From NCBI GenBank assembly GCA_900100595.1, contig FMUA01000004.1, positions 62,001 through 126,000 of the forward strand: DNA of 64,000 nucleotides. Direction: 5' to 3'. Source of the DNA: Ruminococcaceae bacterium P7 (GTDB lineage Bacteria > Bacillota > Clostridia > Oscillospirales > Acutalibacteraceae). Positions 9,643-18,103 of the stretch are shown here, piece after piece. Each line of letters opens with the position of its first letter. Within the stretch, counting starts at the first letter, position 1. A model generated the notes under the pieces. That model was not told the DNA's origin. It made no database searches and saw only the letters and a program-made list of their open reading frames with translations. Both the position numbers and the translations under genes were made by a program.

Positions 9643-10290
9643 ATGAAAAACAACATTACTGAACTGGTATTTATTCTTGACAGAAGCGGCTCTATGGCGG
9701 GCTTGGAAAGCGACACAATCGGCGGTTTCAATTCTTTGATCGAAAAACAGCGCAAACAGGACGGCGAATGCTATGTTTCCACGATTCTTTTCGATCATGT
9801 CAGCGAGGTGCTGCATGACCGCGTGAAGCTTTCTGAAATCAACAAGCTGACAGAAAACGACTATACGGTTCGCGGTGCGACGGCTCTGATTGACGCTATC
9901 GGCGGAGCGATCCATCACATTGGAAATGTCCATAAATATGCCCGCCCCGAGGACGTTCCCGAACACACCATGTTTGTTATCATGACAGACGGTATGGAAA
10001 ACGCAAGCCGACGCTATTCGAGCAATAAAGTTAAGCGAATGATCGAGCACGAAAAAGAAAAGTACGGATGGGAGTTCCTGTTCATCGGTGCGAACATCGA
10101 CTCGGTAGAAACAGCTCGGCACTTCGGTATAGGTGCGGATCGTTCCGTGAATTATCATGCGGACAGTCAGGGAACGGCTGTTGTATTTGAAACCGTGTCG
10201 GAAACAGTCTGCAACATGAGGGCAAACGTGCCGTTGGCGCCGTCTTGGAGCGATAATATCAATAAGGATTACAACGGAAGAAAGAGATAA
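9643..10290 (+). CDS. von Willebrand factor A domain protein
   Basis: A 215-residue cytosolic protein that is almost entirely one vWA domain. The MIDAS metal site is visible as DRSGSMAG at residues 11-18, GATALIDA with its threonine near residue 85, and IMTDGMEN around 113. The start at 9643 is chosen because GGAGGT lies at 9630-9635; an in-frame TTG at 9628 overlaps that site and is rejected. vWA proteins of this kind act as metal-dependent protein-protein adaptors, often beside tubulin-like, MoxR or Ter-type proteins. Together with the macro gene it closes the accessory cluster. A clear change to lipoprotein genes follows. Confidence 0.88.
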   Translation: MKNNITELVFILDRSGSMAGLESDTIGGFNSLIEKQRKQDGECYVSTILFDHVSEVLHDRVKLSEINKLTENDYTVRGATALIDAIGGAIHHIGNVHKYARPEDVPEHTMFVIMTDGMENASRRYSSNKVKRMIEHEKEKYGWEFLFIGANIDSVETARHFGIGADRSVNYHADSQGTAVVFETVSETVCNMRANVPLAPSWSDNINKDYNGRKR

Positions 10291-10320
10291 ACATATTATC
10301 AAATAGGAGAGAGTTGAACA

Positions 10321-11109
10321 ATGAATAAGGTCAGCACACTCATCGCTGTTTTTGCGGCAGTAATGATGGCGGTTGCCACAGGGTGTTCAGGCGGTAATAG
10401 TCAGACGAATAGCAATACTCAGTCCGTTCAGGAAACAGCTGAAAAGGCAACAGAGAAAACTACGGAAAAGCCAACCGAACCTCCTACCGAAAAACCAACA
10501 GAGGATATGAAAAACACTGCATATCAAGCATATCTTGAATATTTGCATAGTCATCCGGAATGGTTTACAAATGCAGAACAGGATTTTATAAGGGCAACGG
10601 AAAAATGTTTGATAGCAATATATGATATCAACGGAGACGGAATGGACGATGTGATTCATTTTAGACCGGGAGACGGAGAAAAAAGACTGAATGTTTTTCT
10701 TACAATAGTAACATATAATAACGGCGTACAAACTTTATATAATGATTATGTTGTAAATCTTCCCGGTGCGGAAGCAGGTTTTTCTGTCTTTATTGGCGAT
10801 GATAATAAGATGTACAGTGTTACGGGAAAGGAACTTAACGGTCACGTTATTCGATTTGATGTGAATGGCACAAATCTTTCAGCTCAAACACTGGCAGATT
10901 CTCAGGCGCATCATTTAGCTGAACCGGATGAAGCTGTGTGCCATATTGATGGAAAAGAAGTGTCTTATGAAGAGTTTAATGATAACAGAAAATCGGTTGA
11001 GGATAGGGTGAAAACGTATCTTTTGATTAATCATCAAAACAGCCGTGGTGCAGAGGACGTTTCGATGTCCTACGAAGATGCTTGTAGCTATCTGGAAAAA
11101 CAAATCTGA
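10321..11109 (+). CDS. Lipoprotein with PTEKPT linker, paralog 1
   Basis: A 262-residue lipoprotein with lipobox ATGC at residues 18-21, preceded by AGGAGAG. A short Thr/Pro/Glu/Lys linker (about residues 40-60) leads to a folded domain with a calcium-loop-like stretch DINGDGMDD at about residue 101. Function is unknown. It is the first of four tandem genes spaced 8-22 bases apart (a fifth lies beyond the IS110), all with the signal-linker-domain plan. The C-terminal domains are diverged. Paralogs 3 and 5 share a similar strand-D-x-DD-x-PE element. Confidence 0.8.
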   Translation: MNKVSTLIAVFAAVMMAVATGCSGGNSQTNSNTQSVQETAEKATEKTTEKPTEPPTEKPTEDMKNTAYQAYLEYLHSHPEWFTNAEQDFIRATEKCLIAIYDINGDGMDDVIHFRPGDGEKRLNVFLTIVTYNNGVQTLYNDYVVNLPGAEAGFSVFIGDDNKMYSVTGKELNGHVIRFDVNGTNLSAQTLADSQAHHLAEPDEAVCHIDGKEVSYEEFNDNRKSVEDRVKTYLLINHQNSRGAEDVSMSYEDACSYLEKQI

Positions 11110-11117
11110 AAGGAAGA

Positions 11118-11765
11118 ATGAAAATGAAAAAAAGCAAATGGATGATTTCGGGTTGTATTATAGTGGTATTATTGCTTTCGCTTGCGGGATGCTCAGGCGG
11201 CAGTTCCCAAACGTCTGCAACAACTCCTGCGACTCAGACTACCGTAAAGGCAACAGAAAATCCGACGCAGAAGCCGACAGAAAAGCCGACGGAAAAACCG
11301 ACACAGAAGCCGACGGAAACGCCGACGGAAACGCCGACGCAAAAGCCGACGGAAAAACCGACGCAAAAGCCGACGGAACCTCCGACCGAGAACGTTTCCG
11401 AGAAAATCAAAGAAGAGCTGACAGCTCAGAAGTGGGGATTGACGAAGTGCATTGTTGACGGCAAAGAAACAAGTCCTGCTTATCAATATGGACACTTTAT
11501 CAGTCAGACAGGCGCGTATATGGAATTTAAGAACGATTACACCTTTTCTTGCGTCATGGGATTCATTTCTTGTGAGGGCACTTATGACATTAACGATGAT
11601 GAAGTGAGTGTTCATATCACAGGAGAGGCGGACGGTTCAAACATATCCATGGTGCCGACGGATAAGTATGAGACGCTGGACTGTGATTTTGACAGCGGAA
11701 TAATCAAGCTGGACTATTGCAAGGGTGATTATGCGAAAATAATCAATATATTTGAAAAGTTATAA
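11118..11765 (+). CDS. Lipoprotein with long PTEKPT repeat, paralog 2
   Basis: A 215-residue lipoprotein (lipobox LAGC near residue 25). The linker is the longest of the group, with about ten PTEKPT/PTQKPT units between residues 45 and 95. The C-terminal domain of about 110 residues has a beta pattern like lipocalin or DUF5640-type small domains (YMEFKNDYTFSC, GTYDI). A role is not assignable from sequence. The gene is 8 bases after paralog 1. The repetitive coding DNA is prone to slippage. Confidence 0.8.
   Translation: MKMKKSKWMISGCIIVVLLLSLAGCSGGSSQTSATTPATQTTVKATENPTQKPTEKPTEKPTQKPTETPTETPTQKPTEKPTQKPTEPPTENVSEKIKEELTAQKWGLTKCIVDGKETSPAYQYGHFISQTGAYMEFKNDYTFSCVMGFISCEGTYDINDDEVSVHITGEADGSNISMVPTDKYETLDCDFDSGIIKLDYCKGDYAKIINIFEKL
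11256..11400 (+). repeat. 12-base coding microsatellite for the PTEKPT linker
   Basis: About ten tandem, slightly varied units of CCGACGGAAAAG type encode the Thr-Pro-Glu/Gln-Lys linker of the second lipoprotein. Shorter versions are seen at 10453-10503, 13030-13090 and 15505-15590 in its paralogs. The linkers are probably extended, wall-spanning spacers. Units are multiples of three, so slippage would change linker length without breaking the frame. Confidence 0.85.
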
Positions 11766-11787
11766 TCGGACACGAAGGTGAGATAAG

Positions 11788-12846
11788 ATGAAGCGATTCG
11801 TATTGCAGGCAGCTCCTGCGGTTTTGGCGGGAATCACTATTTTGTTCTCAGGATGTACGGGAGGCATTCCTCAGATGAACGCAACAAAAGCGCCCGAACA
11901 AACGACTGCTTTAAGCGTCACACAAAAGCCGACCGAGCCTTCAACAGCAGCGCCGACAATAGCGCAGCCTGCAGTGCAGACGAGAGAAGCAAATCTACGC
12001 AGCGGATACTGGTGCTATTATGACGGAGGAAACGGTTTGACGGTCTACACGTTCAGTGATGAACAGCTGGATAACGGAAAATATGTCGGTCACCTGCTTG
12101 CGTACGATGTGATTAATCACTCTGTTTCACTGATGGACGCACAGGATAACAATCGGATGATCAATTACGAAATAACCGACGATGCTGTTTTGGTGACAGG
12201 CGAAGGCGGTTTGGTTGAGACGATGTCATTTGCAGACGATGCGGATGTGCTGACTGAATACACCGGCGGCAAAGAACTGCGATACGTGCATTTCGATTCG
12301 GTTCCCGATTATGACAATTTGCAGGGGATTGCGCCGGCAGCCTCCGACGCTGACCGTCCAGAAGACACATCATGGAAGCAGCTGTATCTTGATTTTATCA
12401 ACTCGCTGGATGACCGCGCGGTTGGAGGTTATCAACTGATATTCATCGATAATGACGACATCCCCGAATTGGCGGTTCCCGGCAGTACACATATCGCGCC
12501 AAGCTATTTATGCTGGGTGCATGACGGCAAGCTTTGTCAGAGTGCCATTTCTTTTACGGGGCTGGCATACTTTGAAAGGAAAAACAAATTTCTTTATGAA
12601 GAATGCTGGACAGGCGCCGGTGTTGATTACATAAGATGTATTGACGGCGACGAGGCAGTGGATCTTGTCAAGGGAACCTTTTGCACACTCACAGGTCGGG
12701 AGTCCTATCGCTGGGATGGTGTGGATTTCCCAAGCTTAGAGGAATACGCCGATGCCAAACAAAGGGATTTTGACAGCAGCGCGGCGCAAACCTTGAATAA
12801 CCTCAGATCTTATACCGAAATCTGCAAGCAAATCAATGACTATTAA
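11788..12846 (+). CDS. Lipoprotein with Thr/Pro linker, paralog 3
   Basis: A 352-residue lipoprotein (lipobox FSGC near residue 23) with ribosome binding site GGTGAG. After a short TQKPTEPS-type linker come two parts. The first is a beta-rich domain of about 110 residues (SGYWCYYDGGNG onward). The second is a domain beginning FINSLDDRAVGGYQLIFID that contains DNDDIPELAVPG, an element also found in paralog 5. That element resembles EF-hand-like or VCBS loops in secreted proteins. Function is unknown. It sits between paralogs 2 and 4 with 22- and 9-base gaps, consistent with one transcript. Confidence 0.78.
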   Translation: MKRFVLQAAPAVLAGITILFSGCTGGIPQMNATKAPEQTTALSVTQKPTEPSTAAPTIAQPAVQTREANLRSGYWCYYDGGNGLTVYTFSDEQLDNGKYVGHLLAYDVINHSVSLMDAQDNNRMINYEITDDAVLVTGEGGLVETMSFADDADVLTEYTGGKELRYVHFDSVPDYDNLQGIAPAASDADRPEDTSWKQLYLDFINSLDDRAVGGYQLIFIDNDDIPELAVPGSTHIAPSYLCWVHDGKLCQSAISFTGLAYFERKNKFLYEECWTGAGVDYIRCIDGDEAVDLVKGTFCTLTGRESYRWDGVDFPSLEEYADAKQRDFDSSAAQTLNNLRSYTEICKQINDY

Positions 12847-12855
12847 GGAGAAAAA

Positions 12856-13644
12856 ATGAAAAGTAAAATCAAAGCATTGGCGGTTTTGTCCTTGGCGGCA
12901 ATGATGATCTTTTCCGCGGGCTGCTCCGGCGGAACGAACGGTGTTGCGACGACGAGCCAACCGCAAACGCAGGCAGCCACTCAAAAACAAATTGCGACGA
13001 CAGCTGCACCAACCACAAAAGCACCGGCTACCCAAAAGCCGACAGAACCCGTTACGGTTAAGCCGACGGAACCCGTTACAAAAAAGCAGACAGAAGCTCC
13101 TGCCGAGGCGCCCAAGGCAGCGGAATACACTGCTGAGGAACTGCTGACAAAAAACGTGCCCGAAATTCTTGAAATTCTCAATTTTGAGATTACGGTCGAG
13201 AATAACGGCAGCCGTTCTCATTTTGGCAGCTCCACCGGAATGCCTTGCTTCTATAATTTCGAGAAGCTTCCCGGTTTTGTCTTTTGTCCCGCAAACGGGG
13301 TGTACAAGGACGCAAGCAGTTTTGAATACGATATTCTCTCGGGTAAATATATCAATCTGTTGTTTATAGCCGTGATGGATGACGCAAAGCTCAATGATGA
13401 TATTTCAGCGTATATGACATATAATGAGATTTCAAAATGCACGGGCAGCTACGCAACTCTCCCTCCTGCGGGTCAAGGCTTGATTACACAGGATTTGACA
13501 GCGGCATGCAAAAATGCTTCCAATGCTTCCGTTACCTATGAGACAAGTGACGAAGCGATACAGCATATGAGTGATGACGGATATGATGTAAAGTATTTAA
13601 AACAGGAGAATCCAAGAGCGGAGTATATTATTGCGTATAAATGA
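12856..13644 (+). CDS. Lipoprotein with Thr/Pro linker, paralog 4
   Basis: A 262-residue lipoprotein (lipobox SAGC near residue 23) with strong ribosome binding site AAGGAG. An Ala/Thr/Lys/Pro linker (residues 30-90) precedes a C-terminal domain of about 160 residues with no recognised family. The domain is rich in Asp, Tyr and Ser. The gene ends just before the IS110 element, which separates it from paralog 5. Confidence 0.78.
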   Translation: MKSKIKALAVLSLAAMMIFSAGCSGGTNGVATTSQPQTQAATQKQIATTAAPTTKAPATQKPTEPVTVKPTEPVTKKQTEAPAEAPKAAEYTAEELLTKNVPEILEILNFEITVENNGSRSHFGSSTGMPCFYNFEKLPGFVFCPANGVYKDASSFEYDILSGKYINLLFIAVMDDAKLNDDISAYMTYNEISKCTGSYATLPPAGQGLITQDLTAACKNASNASVTYETSDEAIQHMSDDGYDVKYLKQENPRAEYIIAYK

Positions 13645-13823
13645 TAATAGTTTCTTTTTCTCATAATAATGTCGCTTGTCATACGACCTGCTTAGCATCT
13701 CCTGAGAGTATCATACAGACAAGAAAATCAACTTTGTTAGGTGAAATAGTGTGAAAACTACTCCTGTTTAGTAAGAGGTAAAAAAGGGCACAGCAAAGCA
13801 AGCCCCCATCCATGGAGGAAAAA

Positions 13824-15093
13824 TCAACTTGCCAAAGGTTGCATGGAAATCGAATCCTCCGCAACAAGTCCTAACGAAACAAGAAGTTTAACAGCGTCTT
13901 TAGCGGCGGAAAGAGTCTGCTTTTTCTTCAATTTTTCCGGCATATCGAATTGGAGAATATCACACGGATTAAATACTTCGCCGGTGGTGAATATTGCGAA
14001 AATAGAAGTCAACATCATTCTTGCAATAGCGATAATGGCGCGCTTTTTACCGCGACGCTGCATAATACGTCCGTACTTAATTCTGAAATACGGATTTTTG
14101 GCAGTAGCCTTTACAGCGGCATGAGCCGCTTCAACCAAAGCGGGTTTCAGATAAACGCCCGCACGAGAAATCTTCACGGATTTCTTTTTACCCGCAGACT
14201 GGTTCCTTCCGGGAGAAAGCCCCGCCCGGTTACAAAGGCGTTTGGAAGAACCAAACTGTGACATGTCGGTACCAATTTCCGAAATAATCGTTATGGCAAG
14301 ACGGCGGTCAATTCCGGGAATCGTACGCAGAAGCGAAATGGCTCCTTCGTACTCGGAAACAAGTCTGTCGATTGCTTCGTCAACTTGAGAAATACGACTG
14401 TTAATATCGGCAAAATGCCCTTGAATGATGCGAGCCCTTTCCTTCTGTTCAGCCGTCATATCGAAACCTTCTACTGCGTTAATAATCTCTTCTGATTTCT
14501 TTTTGAGGCGACCTCGAAGCAGAGAAACACAGTGGTTAGGATCAATCGTATCTGTATCCAGCAGATAGTTTTCAATATCTGTCGCGGATTTTCCGAACAT
14601 ATCGGAGACAACCGCGTCCAGCGTCAGATTGCACACAGTGAAAGCGTTTTGAAAACGGCACTTTTCACCGGAACGCATGGACACAAGCTTGCTGCGATAG
14701 CGCGTGAATTCACGAAGAACACGAATATCCTTTTCAGGGATATAGCTGCTTGGAACCAAACCCATACGGAACAAATCGCCAATCCATTTGGAATCCTTTT
14801 TGTCATCCTTGTTGCCCTTAACAGCAGAAACCCACTTCGGGTTTGCGATGACAACATGGATTGAAACTTCAAGAGCGTTCCAAACGGGCACCCAATATTT
14901 GCCTGTGCTTTCCATACAGACATCCTTGCGGTTGTTGTCAAGGAGCCATTGCTTAAAATCAAGCAAGCCTCTATAGAATGGAAAAGCGCTTTTGCTTGTA
15001 TTTGGGCGATTCAAAATCACTTGTGATGATTGTGGCAACGAGAAAGGTTTCGTGAACATCGACGCCACAACAGATTGGATATGTGAGTTTCAT
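13824..15093 (-). pseudogene. IS110 DEDD transposase, frameshifted near its N-terminus
   Basis: Translation from ATG 15093 gives MKLTYPICCGVDVHETFLVA, the RuvC-like DEDD start with the first catalytic aspartate. It stops at TAG 14973-14971 after 40 codons. The rest of the protein (GLLDFKQWLL onward) continues in another frame to 13824. Skipping one base within ATTCTATAG at about 14971-14978 would join them into about 422 residues, the normal family length. The C-terminal Transposase_20 domain is intact (TIPGIDRRLAITIISEIG, NRAGLSPGRNQSAG with its serine). Either the copy is dead, a +1 frameshift is used, or one base is wrong. Confidence 0.83.
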
Positions 15094-15330
15094 TAAGCGC
15101 ACGCCTTCCTGTAATAGAGAGAAAGGCAGTGACTGAGCCACCACACATTAAATTCCAAGAACTTAAACAATTCTTAGTGTGCGGACTCGATGGACTTACT
15201 TATCTGTGCTTGAAAGGTGACTCTTACACTGATTGTTATGCTGTCTTACAGACGTAGAGCTGAGATCAACTCACCCTACCGTGCTTTGTAGTGTGCCTTC
15301 CTTCAAGTACATTATATCAGAAAACGGAAA
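15094..15330 (-). ncRNA. IS110 noncoding end, probable bridge RNA region
   Basis: This 237-base gene-free stretch lies directly upstream of the transposase start. In characterised IS110-group elements this end encodes the bridge RNA, whose loops pair with target and donor DNA. The position and length are as expected. I did not fold it completely or identify target-binding loops, so the call rests on synteny with the family. Confidence 0.5.
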
Positions 15331-15391
15331 ATTTTGCGGCTTCCGTTTTCATCTCTATTTGTGCCGGTGCCGCACCGGCATGTGGATTGTT

Positions 15392-16489
15392 ATGAAACTT
15401 ACAATCAGAAAAATTTTGATATGCGTTGTCGCTTCAATGGTCATTATTTCGTCAGGTTGTTCTGCCCCTGCTCAGAAACAGGTACCAACCACTCAGATGG
15501 TTACTGAAAAACCGACGCAAAAAGTGACCGTGAAGCCCACTGAAAAGCCAACAGAGAAACCGACCGAAAAACCCACTGAGAAGCCCTCAAAAAAGACGGC
15601 TGATTATCTTGGTATGAGCTTGGACGAATTAAAGGAATTATTCGGAAGCAACTATGAAGACGTTCATGTTAACGAATCGGGCAACACAAAATTTATCGCT
15701 TTTGCGAAAAGCCAGCCACTGGAGTTTGGTCTTTCCGCAAAAAATGAAAAGGTACTCTACATCATGCTGCATGACTGTTCACAGAACGTCACGCTTTACG
15801 GAGACTTCAAGAGCAATATGACCGGAAAAGAGGTGCTTGCTCAGAAGGGGGATTTCTCAATAAACAATCAGTTCAGCGAGCTGGACGGTGCCCAGAATGT
15901 CAGCATTTCTTTTAACGACGGAACTGTGATTGCTTATGATTGGTATGGAGACAATTATCAGTCCCGTCATGCTGAGAGGGTAATGCTTTATCAACCTGCA
16001 ATGGTTCAGAAAAACGAAGGAGGTTCAGATACTGTTCAGGAACAAAGTAGCCAGTCAGCAGAATACAATGACGTCAATTCTCCGTATCAGCTCTATGCCA
16101 ATATATTGCGGGAAAAAGGAAAAGGAAAATTTAACCTGATATATATCGATGAGGACGACGTCCCGGAAATGATTTATTTCAAAGGCAGTGCACATTCAGA
16201 CAAGGTTTCAGTGTATACGATAACAAAAGACGGAGCTGCGATGTACGTGGATGATTTTGGCTCCTATGGTACGTTGTTTTACAGCGAGAGAAATAACCGT
16301 ATTTTCGGCTATATGGGAATGGAGCCGAACGAGGAATTGGAACGAAAGCTTACCTTTATGCTTCAGGACGGAAAAGCGGTACATCCATCCGATTTCAGCA
16401 AGTATCCCGTTTCAACTGCTTACATTGACGATGGTTATCAGGTAAACGAAGAAAACATTACTGCCATGCTGAAGGGCGATTTGGGATAA
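15392..16489 (+). CDS. Lipoprotein with PTEKPT linker, paralog 5
   Basis: A 365-residue lipoprotein. MKLTIRKI at 15392 starts a signal peptide with lipobox SSGC; an ATG at 15380 is an alternative and the ribosome binding site is weak. The PTEKPTEKPT linker (about residues 45-65) leads to a domain starting YLGMSLDELKELFG, typical of small lipoprotein C-termini, and a final domain with FNLIYIDEDDVPEMIY. That last part resembles the end of paralog 3. Separated from the array only by the IS110, it probably belonged to the same operon. Loss of cotranscription would follow the insertion. Confidence 0.78.
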   Translation: MKLTIRKILICVVASMVIISSGCSAPAQKQVPTTQMVTEKPTQKVTVKPTEKPTEKPTEKPTEKPSKKTADYLGMSLDELKELFGSNYEDVHVNESGNTKFIAFAKSQPLEFGLSAKNEKVLYIMLHDCSQNVTLYGDFKSNMTGKEVLAQKGDFSINNQFSELDGAQNVSISFNDGTVIAYDWYGDNYQSRHAERVMLYQPAMVQKNEGGSDTVQEQSSQSAEYNDVNSPYQLYANILREKGKGKFNLIYIDEDDVPEMIYFKGSAHSDKVSVYTITKDGAAMYVDDFGSYGTLFYSERNNRIFGYMGMEPNEELERKLTFMLQDGKAVHPSDFSKYPVSTAYIDDGYQVNEENITAMLKGDLG

Positions 16490-16694
16490 TGATGTAGTCA
16501 TAGTATCAAAGAAGCCTTGAGTATGGTTCTCAAAAAGAAGGTGGATGGAAGGGTGACACATTCCCGTTCTGAACAGATAGAGTTAAGTAGTTGTGCGGAG
16601 AAGAGCTGATATTTAATCTTGGAATTGATTGAATATAGCGCTCTCACTGAACACCTGGGGGTGCGGATTTTTTCTGGACCGATTTATACTAAGA

Positions 16695-17048
16695 TTCGGG
16701 TCTGTCCCAAATTTTGTGTAAACTCTAAATCGCGGTGCAAAATAGAGCAAGAATTTTTATTCTGGGGCGTAAGCCCCTTGTCAACATAATAAGCGGGAAA
16801 CGGAATGCATGTCAAGGGCGGCGGCTCGAGCCGCCGTTCATTTTACCCTTGACGTGCAGGCCGTTTTCTGCTACTCGGGTTATCCGGGAAGTCTCTCCTC
16901 GAAGAAGATCGTCAGTTGAGCATAAATCTTACTCCAGTCCTGTCGGCGTCCCGTCCATTTTTTGGTAATGTCCATCATTGCCAGATAAAGCATCTTCAAT
17001 AGACTGTCATCTGTGGGAAAAACGGACTTGGATTTTGTTACCTTGCGG
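16695..17048 (-). mobile_element. IS256-family remnant (3' end)
   Basis: The minus strand from about 17047 to 16880 encodes the last 50 residues of a Mutator/IS256 transposase (RKVTKSKSVFPTDDSLLKML, then KKWT, then LTIFFEERL). Downstream, at 16695-16735, lies GGGTCTGTCCCAAATTTTG followed by TGTAAACTC, the typical IS256 terminal repeat. The rest was removed or displaced by the IS21 fragment that follows. Positions 16490-16694 hold no gene I can support. Confidence 0.75.
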
Positions 17049-17240
17049 AGCTGACTGTATTTCAGCGCTTTCAGCTGTTGTATATGTGTGTACATATCGA
17101 TTCCTTTCACTTTCAGCACCACCTGTGTTTTACTGCTATCAGTATATCACAGTGGTACACTTTGTGGCGAAAGTTGGTACACTTATTGGCGAGAACCGGT
17201 ACGGTTTTGCAGGCGAGAATTGGTACACTTTATTTTACTG
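17049..17240 (-). mobile_element. IS21 copy-1 left-end fragment
   Basis: The reverse complement matches window positions 1 to about 183, with a few mismatches. It covers the terminal repeats, the promoter region and the first 25 codons of istA. It is fused in frame to the IS256 tail, giving an 80-codon chimeric frame (17122-16880) that has no function I would assign. Confidence 0.9.
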
Positions 17241-17627
17241 CTTACAGACGCAGTATTCCTCCCACAGAAGCGTGAGCGTAACACCTTTCTTTGCAAGCTC
17301 TTTGTGGATTTCAGGGAAATCCGGCTGCGTGTAAGGACACGCCAAAGCGTACTTTCCCGGGAAAAGAAACTCCTGAATCATCTCGTTGGTAACGTCGTCG
17401 CCCAACGGCCATGAGATTCCGGCTGCTTTAGCAGATTTGACAGTGTCCCGGGAGCTTTGCACTTGCTGTGCAATACTGCGCTGACTTGTTCCGAGGCTGT
17501 GAAGCCTCAGAATTTCACGGTAGTTAGCCAAATGGCCACCTCCAAAACAATAGTCACACAATGTTGTGTGCCATGTTTATTATACATGTGGCCTTCGCTT
17601 CCGTGAAGGTGGCCTTCTAATCCGTGA
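17241..17627 (-). pseudogene. Third IS21-type istA, N-terminal remnant
   Basis: On the minus strand a GGAGGT precedes TTG in the frame ANYREILRLHSLGTSQRSIA, an IstA N-terminal helix-turn-helix. The frame is cut after about 100 residues by the end of the copy-1 fragment. Upstream (17562-17627) are GGCCTT/GGCCATT repeats that look like the end of this third element. It differs in sequence from both other IS21 elements here. Confidence 0.7.
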
Positions 17628-17753
17628 TGTTAGCGCCCGGTAGAAACGACCAAATCGGGCTCAGTAAAAATCGCCAAAAACGGTTCAGAAGAAACCGCCA
17701 AACGACGATGTGTATAATCGAAATAAAACAAACTATCTGAAAGATGACCGCCA

Positions 17754-17876
17754 CCCTTGACAGAACCTGAAAGAAATGCTATGGCGTCTATGCCGACGGT
17801 GACGAACTCAAGAACAGCTCAACCAGGTTCACCGTCGGGCGGCAATGGTAGCATTTCTTTCAGAACCCGTCAAGGG
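17754..17876. repeat. Long imperfect hairpin inside IS21 copy 2
   Basis: Arms CCCTTGAC (17754-17761) and GTCAAGGG (17869-17876) enclose a perfect 14-base arm pair, TGAAAGAAATGCTA (17768-17781) with TAGCATTTCTTTCA (17849-17862). A further pair around GACGGTGA and TCACCGTC lies inside. It is located between the element's left end and the end of istB, so it may be a terminator, an RNA, or a small nested insertion. The stretch 17877-18103 holds no gene. Confidence 0.7.
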
Positions 17877-18103
17877 CAAGCCGCCTGCGGCGGTGGCTCC
17901 GTTTTGCCTCCGGTTTGGAATCTAAGAACAGCTTTTTTCGACGGGCGGATTCAGATGGTGCGTTCCGGGTGCGAATCGGTGCGGTCATTGAAGCAAATTG
18001 ATGTTTTCCATGAAACGGATCGATTTGCTCTAAGGCGCAGAATAATAATCAATCAAACAGCCAAACAACCCAGATTGTTAAATGGTTTTTGTTAGAATTA
18101 CAA

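Larger units (their letters stand above)
13650..15335 (-). mobile_element. IS110-family insertion sequence
   Basis: A transposase gene on the minus strand carries about 170 bases of noncoding DNA downstream and about 240 upstream. It interrupts the lipoprotein array. IS110 elements lack terminal inverted repeats and encode a bridge RNA in a long noncoding end; the long upstream end here fits the IS110 group. Exact ends cannot be fixed from one copy. The transposase is frameshifted. Confidence 0.75.

Noticed and set aside
2376..10290. Vancomycin resistance cluster
   Set aside because: Only a VanX-like enzyme occurs; no ligase, dehydrogenase or VanRS pair, and the enzyme is a lipoprotein with a changed zinc ligand.
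11256..11400. CRISPR-like or regulatory tandem repeat
   Set aside because: The 12-base units are in frame inside a lipoprotein gene and encode its linker.
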